From Pseudomonas farsensis (GTDB lineage: Bacteria; Pseudomonadota; Gammaproteobacteria; Pseudomonadales; Pseudomonadaceae), in assembly GCF_014268805.2 (NCBI RefSeq), contig NZ_JABWRF020000001.1, positions 806,001-870,000 of the forward strand: a stretch of DNA of 64,000 bases, in the 5' to 3' direction. The position numbers were made by a program, and so were the translations under genes. Shown here piece after piece: positions 9,511-19,039 of the stretch (its first letter is position 1; the number at the start of each line of letters is the position of its first letter). The notes beneath the pieces are model-generated. The model was not told the origin of the DNA. It worked only from the letters and a program-made list of their open reading frames with translations, and ran no database searches.

Positions 9511-11379
9511 ATGGCTGATCAGCAAGGTTTTCGCAACGATATCAATGGACTACGTGGGTGGGCAGTGTTGGCCGTGGTGTTGTTCCACTTCGGTGTACCT
9601 GGGGTGCACGCGGGCTTTGTTGGCGTTGATATATTTTTCGTGATTTCCGGTTTCTTGATGACCGCGATCATTGTGAAGGGCACCGAAACACGCTTCAGCG
9701 TGTTGTCATTTTATTGGTCGCGCTTCAAGCGTATCGTGCCCGCCCTATTTACATTGTGCTTGGTATTATTGGCTCTGAGCTGGTTTTACATGCCGAGCGC
9801 CGACTTTTCTTTGCTCGGGAAACATGTATTCGCCAGTCTCTTGTTTATCTCCAACCTCATCTATTGGCGGGAGGCGGGTTACTTTGACGCTGCCTCTCAT
9901 GAAAAGTGGCTGCTCCACACATGGTCGCTCTCAGTTGAATGGCAGTTCTATCTGCTTTATCCGCTGTTGATCCTGTCTGTTCTCAAGCTGCTTTCGCCTC
10001 GTTGGCTACTGCGCCTCTTGGCACTATGTACGTTAGTTTCGTTTGCCTGGTGCCTTTGGCTTAGCAGTAATCAGGGTGTTGCGGCATTTTACTCGTTGCC
10101 TAGCCGTGTCTGGGAGCTGACGCTGGGGGGCATGGTATTTGTGGCGTTCCGCCATAGGACTATAAGCAAGGTCGGCGCTCGTTTCTTGGAAGGGCTCGGT
10201 TTTCTTCTGATGGGTGCCAGCCTGTTGCTGATTGCTGATGGGCAAGGTTGGCCAGACAAGATGGCTCTGTTTCCGGTGCTGGGCGCAGCGGCCGTGCTTG
10301 CAGCTGCTCGTCAGGGGTCTTGGCTCACAGGCAACCGGGCGCTTCAATGGTTGGGGCTGAGGTCCTACTCGGTATATCTATGGCATTGGCCGATCGTCGT
10401 CGGTACGGTCTTTCTTGAAATCGAGCCGGGAGGTCTTTCGACGACAGTAGGTATTCTCCTTACCCTGGTACTCGGAGAGATATCTTATCGATGGGTGGAG
10501 CAACCTTCCCGCAGTATGCTGTCCAACGTGCGATGGCCTGTGACTGTATCTGTGTTGGCGAGCGTCCTGGCGGTCTCAGCCCTTGGCCTTCTCTTAAGGG
10601 TTGAGGGGGGCGCGGGTTGGCGCTTGCCGCCCATCGTCAAAAACCTCACTCAAGTGGATTTCGATCGCTCCTTGTATCGTGATGGGACATGCTTCCTGCG
10701 GCCAGAGCAAAAGGCCGACGCATTCTCGACCTGTGAGGATGGTAGCGGAGAAAAACAGTTGTTGTTATGGGGGGACTCCCACGCAGCCCACCTGTATGCA
10801 GGGCTGCTCGCGGCAAAGCCGGCCGGTGAGCAAATCATTCAGCGAACGGCCAATAGCTGCCCACCGATACTTGGCAAAAAATTCCCTGAGCGGCCCCATT
10901 GCAAAGCCACAAATGACGCCGTAATGGCTTCAATCATCGAGCATCGTCCACAAGCGGTGTTGTTGGCGGCTAATTGGGTGAATCATGACTGGAAGGAAGT
11001 GGCTGCAACACTTCAAGCGCTGAAAGATGCGGGAGTTGAAAGCGTTGCTTTGGTAGGGCCGGTGCCGCAGTGGCGCGGAAGCTTGCCTTCCTATCTGGAA
11101 AAGCACTACTTGGTATTCAAAAAGACCGAGTTTCCCGCGCGGGTGCCGACTGGCACGCGTCCAGAAATCTTCCGTCTGGACGCTGATATGCGAGCGTTCG
11201 CGGAACAGCAAAAGGTCACTTACATCTCCCCGACGTCGATTTTTTGTGACAACGCAGGCTGCTTGGCATTTGTGGATGCACTGAGTGGTAAGTATTCACT
11301 TACTGCTATGGACTATTCGCACCTGACAGTTGCAGGGTCTGAGTATCTGATTGCCAGGTTCCCCGAAGCTTTCCGGTAA
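9511..11379 (+). CDS. OafA/YrhL-type O-acyltransferase with SGNH domain
   Basis: A 622-residue inner-membrane protein. Residues about 1-360 form an acyltransferase-3 domain: RNDINGLRGWAVLAVVLFH with the catalytic-site His, FVGVDIFFVISGFLM, and SLSVEWQFYLLYPLL, over roughly ten or eleven membrane segments. The rest is a periplasmic SGNH domain with LLLWGDSHAAHLY (Ser nucleophile) and a C-terminal DYSHLT (Asp/His). Such fusions O-acetylate lipopolysaccharide sugars. Base composition is visibly less GC-rich than its neighbours, suggesting acquisition. It is monocistronic with a 108-bp upstream gap. Confidence 0.93.
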   Translation: MADQQGFRNDINGLRGWAVLAVVLFHFGVPGVHAGFVGVDIFFVISGFLMTAIIVKGTETRFSVLSFYWSRFKRIVPALFTLCLVLLALSWFYMPSADFSLLGKHVFASLLFISNLIYWREAGYFDAASHEKWLLHTWSLSVEWQFYLLYPLLILSVLKLLSPRWLLRLLALCTLVSFAWCLWLSSNQGVAAFYSLPSRVWELTLGGMVFVAFRHRTISKVGARFLEGLGFLLMGASLLLIADGQGWPDKMALFPVLGAAAVLAAARQGSWLTGNRALQWLGLRSYSVYLWHWPIVVGTVFLEIEPGGLSTTVGILLTLVLGEISYRWVEQPSRSMLSNVRWPVTVSVLASVLAVSALGLLLRVEGGAGWRLPPIVKNLTQVDFDRSLYRDGTCFLRPEQKADAFSTCEDGSGEKQLLLWGDSHAAHLYAGLLAAKPAGEQIIQRTANSCPPILGKKFPERPHCKATNDAVMASIIEHRPQAVLLAANWVNHDWKEVAATLQALKDAGVESVALVGPVPQWRGSLPSYLEKHYLVFKKTEFPARVPTGTRPEIFRLDADMRAFAEQQKVTYISPTSIFCDNAGCLAFVDALSGKYSLTAMDYSHLTVAGSEYLIARFPEAFR

Positions 11380-11418
11380 CCTGTAAAAGGCGCCAGGGCC
11401 CCCTCCTGGCGCAGTCAT

Positions 11419-12282
11419 TCAAGGTTGCAGGTACAACCTGTTGATATAGCGATCGTGTTGCGCATGTGAGGCTGCACGTTGTTGGGGTGTGTACCGGTAG
11501 GCCGTGATTGGATGCAAGGAGTACTGAACTTGAAACGCCAGTCTCGGCTTTTGCGTTGGCATTCGGCCCTTGTGCAAGCCAAAGGTATTCTCTAAGAATG
11601 AACTTCCTTTGGCGCCGGTTATGTAGTGAATACTGTCGCTGCCGAAATGCTGCGCCACTTCATCGTCTGAATACCGTTTCATTTTGCTGAAGGCCGAAGA
11701 GTTCTGGCTGCCCGGTACGAATGCATGGGGCCCTGCGGACTCATCTACGTCGGTCAAGTAGACGAACAGTTTAATAAAGCGCAAGTCGTCTACGTCACGG
11801 TGGAAAAACTGCGCCTGTTCTGGGGTGTCGTGGCCCGGGTATGACCACCACAGCCCGATATTGGAAATCGTCGGTTTCGCGCCTAAAAAGTGTGAAACAA
11901 TTTCTAGTACCTGCGGGTCGTTGGCGAATGCCAGCAAGTGGGGGGCGGAAAGGATGTCTTGTGCCGAAAAGTGAGCAGTATGGCAATCGTTTGGCGGTGT
12001 TTGGTGCGGGAACGCCTGGGCCGGCTTGTAAGGATTACGAACCTGTTTGTCCTCGATGTAACTGAGGATGTCGTCGATCTGAAGCTGGCTCGGCAGGTTC
12101 GGCAGAAACGCAATACCTTCGTGACGCAGCCGGTCAATGACTTCCGAAGCAGGGTCGGTTAACGGCCGCGCAGGAGCAGGAAGGCGCCTGGTGCTCAAGT
12201 TCGCAAGGCACTCTCTGACTTTCAGGCTCCTGATGCTGCGCTGTGCGTGGAATATCAATTTGCCTGCTAGGTTGCTTGTCAT
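11419..12282 (-). CDS. Phytanoyl-CoA dioxygenase (PhyH) family protein
   Basis: A 287-residue predicted Fe(II)/2-oxoglutarate oxygenase. The metal-binding HxD is in FFHRDVDD, the distal His in NTFGLHKG, and the 2-oxoglutarate-binding Arg follows in KPRLAFQVQYS, spaced as in the PhyH family; PHAFVPGSQNS lies between. It has no signal peptide. It is convergent with the acyltransferase gene (39 bp apart) and shares the lower-GC style of that gene. The substrate is unknown; hydroxylation of a sugar, lipid or peptide linked to the surface glycan is a guess from position only. Confidence 0.82.
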   Translation of the reverse strand: MTSNLAGKLIFHAQRSIRSLKVRECLANLSTRRLPAPARPLTDPASEVIDRLRHEGIAFLPNLPSQLQIDDILSYIEDKQVRNPYKPAQAFPHQTPPNDCHTAHFSAQDILSAPHLLAFANDPQVLEIVSHFLGAKPTISNIGLWWSYPGHDTPEQAQFFHRDVDDLRFIKLFVYLTDVDESAGPHAFVPGSQNSSAFSKMKRYSDDEVAQHFGSDSIHYITGAKGSSFLENTFGLHKGRMPTQKPRLAFQVQYSLHPITAYRYTPQQRAASHAQHDRYINRLYLQP

Positions 12283-12577
12283 TTCAGGAAATGGTCCGTT
12301 TTCAGTGAGCTACATGATAAGTCGAGCAGGGCGAGGGTGCCAGCTGCAGATAAGTCGGTTAACTTCGTGGGCGGTGCGTAGGCTGGCGTTAGAGTTGTAT
12401 TCGCGCTACGGAAAATACTCTTTCTTACAATAGCTTGGGGCATTGCTGTCAGCTGTTCCATTTAGAAATGATTTGCCCCACTTCTCGTGCTTTCACATTG
12501 AGCTAGTGCTGGCTAGTCTTCAGCTCGCAGCAACACCCATGCTGCGTAATGGAATGTCATCTACAAGGAGTTTCACC

Positions 12578-12916
12578 ATGCGTAACACCCTGATCGCCAG
12601 CTTCCTTTTTCCGCTGATCGCCAGCTTCTCGCTGTCCGCCACTGCTGCACAAGCTGCTACTGCGTTACCTGTTGCCAGCATGCAGCAGCCAGCCATAACG
12701 GCTATGGCCGCCCAAGCCGAATTGATCCCTCTCAACCAGGCCGATGCGCAAACCTTGCAGGGCGGGCTCAATGGTATTGGCCATGCCAAGGCGCAGGCTA
12801 TAGTCGCTTATCGTGAGGTCAATGGTCCATTCACATCGGTAGATGAGTTGCTTGAGGTCAAAGGAATCGGTAAGGCATTGCTTGATCGCAATCGCGACAG
12901 ACTTACCGTGGAGTAA
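12578..12916 (+). CDS. comEA: ComEA-like helix-hairpin-helix protein
   Basis: A 112-residue exported protein. Residues 1-25 form a signal peptide ending near TAAQA, then a low-complexity linker and a C-terminal helix-hairpin-helix domain with LIPLNQADAQTLQ, GIGHAKAQAIVAYRE and VKGIGKALLDRNRDRL. ComEA proteins bind incoming DNA in the periplasm of competent bacteria; many Gram-negatives carry short forms like this. The ATG at 12578 is set by an AAGGAG site at 12565-12570. It sits alone at the border between the polysaccharide locus and the pyrF region. Confidence 0.88.
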   Translation: MRNTLIASFLFPLIASFSLSATAAQAATALPVASMQQPAITAMAAQAELIPLNQADAQTLQGGLNGIGHAKAQAIVAYREVNGPFTSVDELLEVKGIGKALLDRNRDRLTVE

Positions 12917-12965
12917 GCCCGCGCTGGCGGGAGCCGGGCTCAGGCCGGCTCCCGGCAACCAAGGT

Positions 12966-13133
12966 TCAGCGATCCCGCGCTTCCTTGGCGTCCATTTCGG
13001 CATTGCGCTCATGGACTTTCTTCAACTGCTCCTCGGTCAGCGGCAGTTTTTTTGCGGTATCGCGCAACATCATCAACCCGCCGACAATCGAGCCGAGCGC
13101 AACTAACAGTATCAACCAGGCATACCAAGGCAT
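12966..13133 (-). CDS. Small DUF2897-type single-span membrane protein
   Basis: A 55-residue protein beginning MPWYAWLILLVALGSIVGGLMML, a single membrane segment, followed by a charged amphipathic tail (LTEEQLKKVHERNAEMDAKE). I placed the start at 13133 because a CAGGAG site lies eight bases upstream; an upstream in-frame ATG at 13172 lacks one. This form matches the small DUF2897 family of Pseudomonas, whose function is unknown. It is convergent with comEA and divergent from pyrF. Confidence 0.75.
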   Translation of the reverse strand: MPWYAWLILLVALGSIVGGLMMLRDTAKKLPLTEEQLKKVHERNAEMDAKEARDR

Positions 13134-13317
13134 CGTCGTTCTCCTGCAAAGCGTATAGGGCAACGCTTTCATGGCATTCGAGCCATGTCCGCCTGCGATG
13201 GTTCCATTATAGGAGCCGTGTGCGGTCGGGCCAATTCTGCTGACCCGCGGGCCCCAAAGCGTGCGCCACTTCGTTTACAATGCGCGCCGTTCAAGACTTG
13301 CCAAGAGACCGCTGCCC

Positions 13318-14019
13318 ATGTCCGTCTGCCAGACGCCCCTGATCGTCGCCCTGGATTTCCCCACCCGTGACGCTGCCCTGAAGCTGGCTGACCAGCTCGA
13401 CCCCGCCCTGTGCCGGGTCAAGGTTGGCAAGGAACTGTTCACCAGCAGTGCATCGGGTATTGTCGAAACCCTCTGCAGCAAGGGTTTCGAGGTGTTTCTC
13501 GACCTGAAATTCCATGACATCCCCAACACCACAGCGATGGCGGTCAAGGCCGCTGCCGAGATGGGGGTGTGGATGGTCAATGTGCACTGCTCCGGTGGCC
13601 TGCGCATGATGTCGGCATGCCGTGAAGAGCTGGCCAAGCGCAGCGGCCCGCAGCCGCTGCTGATCGGCGTGACGGTGCTGACCAGCATGGAGCGTGAAGA
13701 CCTGGCCGGTATCGGCCTGGATATCGAGCCGCAGGAGCAGGTGCTGCGCCTGGCAGCGCTGGCGCAGAAGGCGGGTATGGATGGCCTGGTGTGCTCGGCG
13801 CTCGAAGCGCCGGCGCTCAAGGCTGCCCACCCGTCGCTGCAACTGGTGACGCCGGGTATTCGCCCTGCGGGCAGTGCTCAGGATGACCAGCGCCGTATCC
13901 TCACCCCGCGCCAGGCGCTGGATGCAGGCTCTGATTACCTGGTGATCGGCCGCCCGATCAGCCAGGCCGCAAACCCGGGCCAGGCGCTGGCCGCCGTGGT
14001 TGCCGAAATTCGCGGTTAA
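13318..14019 (+). CDS. pyrF: Orotidine 5'-phosphate decarboxylase
   Basis: A 233-residue TIM-barrel enzyme converting OMP to UMP, the last step of pyrimidine nucleotide synthesis. It shows [14 protein letters not shown] at the start, the catalytic Asp-Lys-x-x-Asp motif in [12 protein letters not shown], and [14 protein letters not shown] and DYLVIGRPI for phosphate binding near the end. The start at 13318 is chosen because the family begins right before these residues; the frame is open further upstream to 13261. It is followed by a REP pair and not by another gene. Confidence 0.97.
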   Translation: MSVCQTPLIVALDFPTRDAALKLADQLDPALCRVKVGKELFTSSASGIVETLCSKGFEVFLDLKFHDIPNTTAMAVKAAAEMGVWMVNVHCSGGLRMMSACREELAKRSGPQPLLIGVTVLTSMEREDLAGIGLDIEPQEQVLRLAALAQKAGMDGLVCSALEAPALKAAHPSLQLVTPGIRPAGSAQDDQRRILTPRQALDAGSDYLVIGRPISQAANPGQALAAVVAEIRG

Positions 14020-14070
14020 GCTCAAGGCCGCGATAGCCTGCGCAGCAGCATGCGCACGTCACGCAATTAA

Positions 14071-14169
14071 TGTAGGAGCGGCCTTGTGCCGCGAACGGGC
14101 TGCGCAGCAGCCCCCAGGAAACGCCGGGGCTGCTGCGCAGCCCGTTCGCGGCACAAGGCCGCTCCTACA
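14071..14169. repeat. REP palindrome pair, class A
   Basis: Two nearly perfect inverted copies of a P. putida-type REP, TGTAGGAGCGGCCTTGTGCC on the left and its complement on the right. The symmetry continues through GCTGCGCAGCAGCCCC to a central loop of about 11 bases. It lies between the convergent pyrF and oxidoreductase genes and would form a long hairpin at both 3' ends. Confidence 0.92.
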
Positions 14170-14190
14170 TTGCTCTGGCCTAACCCCGTC

Positions 14191-15192
14191 TCAGACCTTC
14201 AGCACCAGCTTGCCGAAGTTTTCCCCGCTGAACAGTTTGAGCAGCGTTTCCGGGAACGTCTCCAACCCTTCCACCACATCTTCCTTGCTCTTGACCTTGC
14301 CGCTGGCCAGCCAGCCGGCGATTTCTTGCGCGGCCTTGCCGTACTCCTTGGCGTGGTCCATAACCACGAAGCCTTCCATGCGCGCACGGTTGACCAGCAG
14401 CGACAGGTAATTGGCCGGGCCTTTTACTGCTTCCTTGTTGTTGTACTGGCTGATGGCGCCGCAAATCACTACGCGGGCCTTGAAATTCAGGCGTGACAGC
14501 ACGGCATCGAGGATGTCGCCGCCCACGTTGTCGAAGTACACGTCCACACCTTTGGGGCATTCGCGCTTGAGCCCGGCCAGCACGTCTTCGGCCTTGTAGT
14601 CGATGACGCCGTCAAAGCCAAGCTCATCGACCAGGTATTGGCACTTCTGCGCGCCACCGGCAATACCGACTACGCGGCAGCCTTTGATTTTGGCAATCTG
14701 CCCGGCAATGCTGCCCACGGCGCCGGCTGCGCCGGAAATTACCACGGTGTCACCAGCTTTGGGCTGGCCGACGTCCAGCAGCGCGAAGTAGGCGGTCATG
14801 CCGGTCATGCCCAGTGCCGACAGGTAGCGCGGCAGCGGCGCAAGGCTCGGGTCGATCTTGTGCAGGCCTTGCGCGTCACCGGTGTAGTAGTCCTGCACGC
14901 CCAAGGCGCCGCCCACGTGGTCGCCTGGCTTGAAGTCGGGGTGGTTGGAGGCAACCACCTCGCCGACACCCAGCGCACGCATCACCTGGCCGAGCCCGAC
15001 TGGCGGAATGTACGATTTGCCTTCGTTCATCCAGCCGCGCATGGCCGGGTCCAGCGATAGGTAAAGGTTCTTCACCAGCACCTGGCCCTCGCCCGGCTCG
15101 GTGGCGTGAACCTGCTCGTAACTAAAGTCATCGCGCCGCACGGCACCCACTGGGCGTTTGGCGAGCAGGAAGCGGCGGTTGGTATGGGGCAT
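14191..15192 (-). CDS. NADP-dependent oxidoreductase, zinc-free MDR (leukotriene B4 dehydrogenase-like)
   Basis: A 333-residue medium-chain dehydrogenase/reductase of the YncB/CurA type that reduces enones with NADPH. It has the N-terminal RFLLAKRPVGAVRRDDF block, GMTGMTAYFALLDVG, and the cofactor motif VVISGAAGAVGSIAGQIAK; no structural zinc cysteine cluster is seen. I set the start at 15192 (MPHTNRR), with an AGGAGA ribosome site just upstream, instead of the longer frame to 15228. The substrate is not defined by the sequence. The gene is transcribed alone, convergent with pyrF. Confidence 0.9.
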   Translation of the reverse strand: MPHTNRRFLLAKRPVGAVRRDDFSYEQVHATEPGEGQVLVKNLYLSLDPAMRGWMNEGKSYIPPVGLGQVMRALGVGEVVASNHPDFKPGDHVGGALGVQDYYTGDAQGLHKIDPSLAPLPRYLSALGMTGMTAYFALLDVGQPKAGDTVVISGAAGAVGSIAGQIAKIKGCRVVGIAGGAQKCQYLVDELGFDGVIDYKAEDVLAGLKRECPKGVDVYFDNVGGDILDAVLSRLNFKARVVICGAISQYNNKEAVKGPANYLSLLVNRARMEGFVVMDHAKEYGKAAQEIAGWLASGKVKSKEDVVEGLETFPETLLKLFSGENFGKLVLKV

Positions 15193-15575
15193 GACGAATT
15201 CTCCTGGACGAGGCTTTGAAAGATGCATGATCGACCCCGATGATGGGCCGCGTCACGCATGATCACCGCGAACGATAGTAGTACAACCGTGCCCCTGATG
15301 ATGCTTCCTCGCTTTAACGCTGATAAGCAGGCTGGCGCAGACCGCCAGGCAGCCCAGCAGCAAGGCGGCGCCGAACACTTCGCATCAATGTCGCCTTTGG
15401 GCAGGACACCCGCGCACAGGCGTTCTTCCAGCTTGCAGGGCGACCTTGAGCAGCCTGAAAGCGACACGCTCATAGCTAAATGACACCACTTTGCCATTCA
15501 ACCCTTGTGAGACCGGCGCAGGGGTTGTCACTCTTGCCTATCGCAGCAGCTCGACACGGCAAGGGGGATTCGGTG
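15193..15575. other. 383-bp intergenic region, mostly unexplained
   Basis: Region between the divergent oxidoreductase and chemoreceptor genes. It should hold both promoters, but I see no convincing sigma-70 pair. The only coding signal is a weak 41-codon reading frame on the minus strand, listed separately. Two overlapping longer frames here have unnatural cysteine- and arginine-rich translations and were dismissed. Confidence 0.5.
15253..15378 (-). CDS. Possible 41-residue membrane peptide (uncertain)
   Basis: From a GTG at 15378 the minus strand encodes FGAALLLGCLAVCASLLISV, a convincing single membrane helix, followed by a basic tail. An AAAGGCG site sits ahead of an ATG seven bases upstream of this GTG, but in another frame; removal of one base would give an ATG-initiated version of the same peptide. 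It may be a small real gene started at GTG, a frameshifted remnant, or chance. Confidence 0.25.
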   Translation of the reverse strand: MFGAALLLGCLAVCASLLISVKARKHHQGHGCTTIVRGDHA

Positions 15576-17516
15576 ATGGCGACGACCAGGCACGGTGTTC
15601 TGGCAAACCTGGGCATGGCCCGCAAGCTTGGCCTGGGCTTCATGCTGGTGTTGCTGCTGACGTTGGTGGTGGCGGCCTTGGGCGTTTATTCGTTGAATCA
15701 TGTCGGCCAGAGCTTTGCCGGCCTACGCCAGCTTGCCCAGTTCAATACCGACCTGCTGCGCCTGCGCCAGCACGAGCAGGCGTTTGCACTGCGCTCGGAC
15801 ATCAAGGAAGCCGATGCACTGCGCAGCGGCTTGCAGGCGTTGACCGAGCGCGCCCGCGGCTTGCCGGCGCTGGCGGGCGCCGAAGCCGACCTGGGCGCGT
15901 ACGGCCAGGCATTCGAGCAGTTCGTCCAGGCGGTGCAAGCGAAGGAGCTGGCGTTGGACACCGCCAGTTGGTCGGTGTCCAGCGTTGCCAACAACCTCGA
16001 CATGATGCAGGCGGGCCTCGCCGATGATGGCGCCTATACCCTCAAGCAGTCGCAAGGCCAGCAGGGCAGCGAATTCCTCGAGCAGTCCACCCAGGTCGCC
16101 CAGGTATCGCGCTTGATGCTGCAGGCCATGGATGAGGCCCGCGTGCGCCTTGACCAGAGCCGCAAGGGCAGCGAAGACGCGGGCCAGGGGCGAATCGCCC
16201 AAACTGTCGATGCAGCAGGCCTGGTCGAGCAGCTCAAAGGCAGCCTGGTCGACCCGGGTTACCTGAGCGTGCTGGGTGAGGTGGCCGGGCACATTGCCAG
16301 CTTCTCCGACAAACTCAACGAATACACCGACTTGCTCAGCCAGGAGCAGGGCATCAAGACGCAGTTGCAAAGCCGCGCCGAACAAGCGACTGCGCGGGTC
16401 GACCAGGCCTATGCGGCCCAGCAGCAGGCCATGCAGGGCGAGCTTGCGCGCAATGTCCTGGCCATTATCGTGGCCACTGGCCTTGCCTTGCTGGCAGGTG
16501 TGCTGGCGGCCTGGCTGATCACTCGCGCGGTGGTCGCGCCGCTGCGCCGGGTCATCGAGCGCGCCCGGCGCATTGCCGCAGGCGAGCTGGGCATCGAGGC
16601 CGAGGCGCCGCGCAAGGATGAAGTCGGCCAACTGCTGCACGCCATGCAACAGATGGCCGAAGGCCTGACCGGCATCGTCAGCGGTTTGCAGCAAGGTATC
16701 GAGCAATTGGCCGGCAGTGCCCAGTCGTTGTCGGCGGTGACCGAGCAGACCAACCGCGAGGTCGGCAGCCAGAAAGAAGAGACCGAGCAAGTGGCCACTG
16801 CCATGCAGCAGATGACCGCCACCGTGCACGATGTGGCGCGCAACGCAGAGCAGGCCGCGCAAGCCGCGCAGGCGGCTGACGACAAGGTCGGCTCCGGGCA
16901 GGAAGTGGTGCGCCAGAGCATGCAGCGCATCGAGCAACTGGCCACGGCGGCTGAAGCCGCCAGCAGTGGCATCGACAGCCTCAGTGCCGAAATCCAGACC
17001 ATCGGCGGGGTGCTGGAGGTGATCAAGAGCGTGTCTGAGCAGACCAACCTGCTGGCGCTCAACGCCGCCATCGAAGCCGCCCGTGCTGGCGAGCAAGGCC
17101 GTGGCTTTGCCGTGGTGGCTGATGAGGTGCGGGCGCTGGCCCGGCGCACCCGGCAGTCCACCGAGGAGATCGAGCGGCTGGTGGCCAGCCTGCGCGGCAA
17201 TGCCCAGCAATCGGTGGCGCAGATCCGTGGCAGCACTGAGCTGGTGCGCCTGGCGGTGGCCGATGCGCTGCAGACCGAAAGCGCGCTGGGCAGCATTGCT
17301 GCTGCGGTGTCGTTGATTCAGCAGATGAACCAGCAGATTGCCGCCGCCGCCGAGCAGCAGAGTTCGGTGGCCGAGGAAATTACCCGCAGCGTCACGCAGA
17401 TCCGCGGCAGCGCCGATCAGGCGGCGCTGGCGATGGAGGGTAATGCCCGCTCGAGCATTGAGCTTGCACGCTTGGGTGATGACTTGAAGGGCATGGTGGG
17501 CCATTTCAGGCTGTGA
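15576..17516 (+). CDS. Methyl-accepting chemotaxis protein with large helical sensor domain
   Basis: A 646-residue transmembrane chemoreceptor. TM1 is at about residues 18-40, a periplasmic sensor of about 250 all-helical residues follows, TM2 is near 293-315, then a HAMP domain ([18 protein letters not shown]) and a cytoplasmic signalling coiled coil whose tip is [20 protein letters not shown]. The sensor's size and its two helical modules resemble the HBM (helical bimodular) domain of McpS/McpQ-type receptors for organic acids; the ligand is not determined. The start at 15576 follows AAGGGGG at 15561-15567; a GTG three bases earlier is possible. It is not in a che operon. Confidence 0.93.
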   Translation: MATTRHGVLANLGMARKLGLGFMLVLLLTLVVAALGVYSLNHVGQSFAGLRQLAQFNTDLLRLRQHEQAFALRSDIKEADALRSGLQALTERARGLPALAGAEADLGAYGQAFEQFVQAVQAKELALDTASWSVSSVANNLDMMQAGLADDGAYTLKQSQGQQGSEFLEQSTQVAQVSRLMLQAMDEARVRLDQSRKGSEDAGQGRIAQTVDAAGLVEQLKGSLVDPGYLSVLGEVAGHIASFSDKLNEYTDLLSQEQGIKTQLQSRAEQATARVDQAYAAQQQAMQGELARNVLAIIVATGLALLAGVLAAWLITRAVVAPLRRVIERARRIAAGELGIEAEAPRKDEVGQLLHAMQQMAEGLTGIVSGLQQGIEQLAGSAQSLSAVTEQTNREVGSQKEETEQVATAMQQMTATVHDVARNAEQAAQAAQAADDKVGSGQEVVRQSMQRIEQLATAAEAASSGIDSLSAEIQTIGGVLEVIKSVSEQTNLLALNAAIEAARAGEQGRGFAVVADEVRALARRTRQSTEEIERLVASLRGNAQQSVAQIRGSTELVRLAVADALQTESALGSIAAAVSLIQQMNQQIAAAAEQQSSVAEEITRSVTQIRGSADQAALAMEGNARSSIELARLGDDLKGMVGHFRL

Positions 17517-17524
17517 GTGACCGA

Positions 17525-17684
17525 GGCCTTGCGCCCTTGCGCGGCACAAGGCCACAAGGGGATATGTCTGGCGAGAGCAGGGTTGTACAAAACCATAGAA
17601 TCTCCTACAGCCCCGAATCGCCGGCCTGGCGCGATCGTTGTAGGAGCGGCCTTGCGCCGCGAACACCGGCGAAGCCGGTGCCAT
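17525..17684. repeat. Degenerate REP hairpin plus single class A REP
   Basis: At 17525-17552 GGCCTT and AAGGCC bracket a short hairpin that keeps the GCGGCACAAGGCC end of the class A REP. At 17640-17681 a forward REP (GTAGGAGCGGCCTTGCGCC) runs into a CACCGGC/GCCGGTG hairpin. Both lie between the convergent chemoreceptor and benE genes and look like a decayed pair. Confidence 0.7.
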
Positions 17685-17701
17685 CCTCTGCGATCAACCC
17701 A

Positions 17702-18892
17702 TCAACCCTTGCGCGGGCTAAGAATCAGCAAGGTAATCACCCCCGCCACAATCCCCCAGAACGCTGAACCAATCGAGAACAACGTCAGCCCCGAAGCCGT
17801 CACCATAAACGTGATCAACGCCGCCTCGCGCTCGCGGGCTTCACCCATGGCCACGCTCAGCCCATTCATGATCGAACCGAACAACGCCAGCGCCGCAATC
17901 GACAGCACCAGCTCTTTGGGCAGGGCGCCAAACAACGCAGCCAGCGTCGCCCCGAAAATACCGGCAATGCCGTAGAAAATCCCGCACCACACCGCTGCCG
18001 TGTAGCGTTTGCGCGGGTCTTCGTGGGCGTGCGGCCCGGTGCAGATCGCAGCGCTGATAGCCGCCAGGTTGATGCCGTGCGAGCCAAACGGCGCCAGCAG
18101 CAGCGAGGCCAGGCCTGTGGTCGAGATCAGCGGTGATGCCGGCACCTGATAACCGTCGGCGCGCAGCACGGCGACGCCGGGCATGTTCTGCGAGGTCATC
18201 GCTACCACAAAAAGCGGGATACCGATGCTGATGGCCGCCGCCAGCGAGAAGCTCGGCGTGGTCCACTCCGGTGTTGCCAGTTCCAGGTGGAAGCCGCTGA
18301 AGTCGAGCAGGCCCAAAGCGCCGGACAGCGCCGTGCCCACCACCAACGCCGCCAGCACGCAGTAACGCGGCGACAGGCGCTTGACCACCAGGTAGCTGAT
18401 GAACATGGCCAGCACCAACAAGGTCTGGTGCTGCACGGCGACGAAGATTTCGCTGCAGATACGGAACAGGATACCGGCCAACAGGGCCGAGGCCAGCGAT
18501 GCAGGGATGCGCCTGACCAGCCGCTCGAAGCTGCCGGTCACCCCGCACACCAGTACCAGCAGCGCGCAGATGATGTAGCCGCCAATCGCCTCACTGTAAG
18601 GCACCCCGCCCAGGCTTGTGATCAGCAACGCCGCGCCCGGCGTCGACCAGGCCACGGTGATGGGGGTGCGGTAGCGCAGTGACAGGCCGATGGTGCACAC
18701 CGCCATGCCAATCGATAGCGCCCAGATCCACGAAGAAATCTGCCCCTGGGTCAAACCGGCAGCCTGGCCGGCCTGGAACATCAGCACCAGGGTGCTGGTG
18801 TAGCCGGTCAACATGGCGATAAAACCTGCCACCACGGCGGTGGGTGAACTGTCTGCCAGGGGCCGCAGCGGGGCGGTAGTGAGGTCGGTCAT
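17702..18892 (-). CDS. benE: BenE-family benzoate/H+ symporter-like transporter
   Basis: A 396-residue inner-membrane protein with about twelve hydrophobic segments. It matches the BenE family: SPTAVVAGFIAMLTGYTSTL near the start, SSWIWALSIGMAVCTIGLSL, TPITVAWSTPGAALL and the conserved GSHGINLAAISAAICTG block around residues 268-284. Family members are described as benzoate permeases, but there are no aromatic degradation genes here, so the substrate is open. An AAGGA site precedes the ATG. Monocistronic by context; divergent from the GST gene. Confidence 0.9.
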   Translation of the reverse strand: MTDLTTAPLRPLADSSPTAVVAGFIAMLTGYTSTLVLMFQAGQAAGLTQGQISSWIWALSIGMAVCTIGLSLRYRTPITVAWSTPGAALLITSLGGVPYSEAIGGYIICALLVLVCGVTGSFERLVRRIPASLASALLAGILFRICSEIFVAVQHQTLLVLAMFISYLVVKRLSPRYCVLAALVVGTALSGALGLLDFSGFHLELATPEWTTPSFSLAAAISIGIPLFVVAMTSQNMPGVAVLRADGYQVPASPLISTTGLASLLLAPFGSHGINLAAISAAICTGPHAHEDPRKRYTAAVWCGIFYGIAGIFGATLAALFGALPKELVLSIAALALFGSIMNGLSVAMGEAREREAALITFMVTASGLTLFSIGSAFWGIVAGVITLLILSPRKG

Positions 18893-19039
18893 CAGGTCGT
18901 TCCTTGTACAGATGTAAGCAATTTTTGCAGGCTACCGCGTCATTCCCCGAGCCTTGTCATACAGCAGCCATTGCATTTGGCCGTACAGTCGCCAACTATT
19001 GGCTATTAACGCGCAACTGCGTCTGCAGGGGGAGGGCCG

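Noticed and set aside
15072..15497. 141-codon minus-strand frame between oxidoreductase and chemoreceptor genes
   Set aside because: Cys- and Arg-rich composition with no ribosome site, and it overlaps the oxidoreductase start in another frame.
15723..17684. 653-codon open frame on the minus strand
   Set aside because: Antisense to the chemoreceptor gene; low-complexity Leu/His/Gly translation and no ribosome site.
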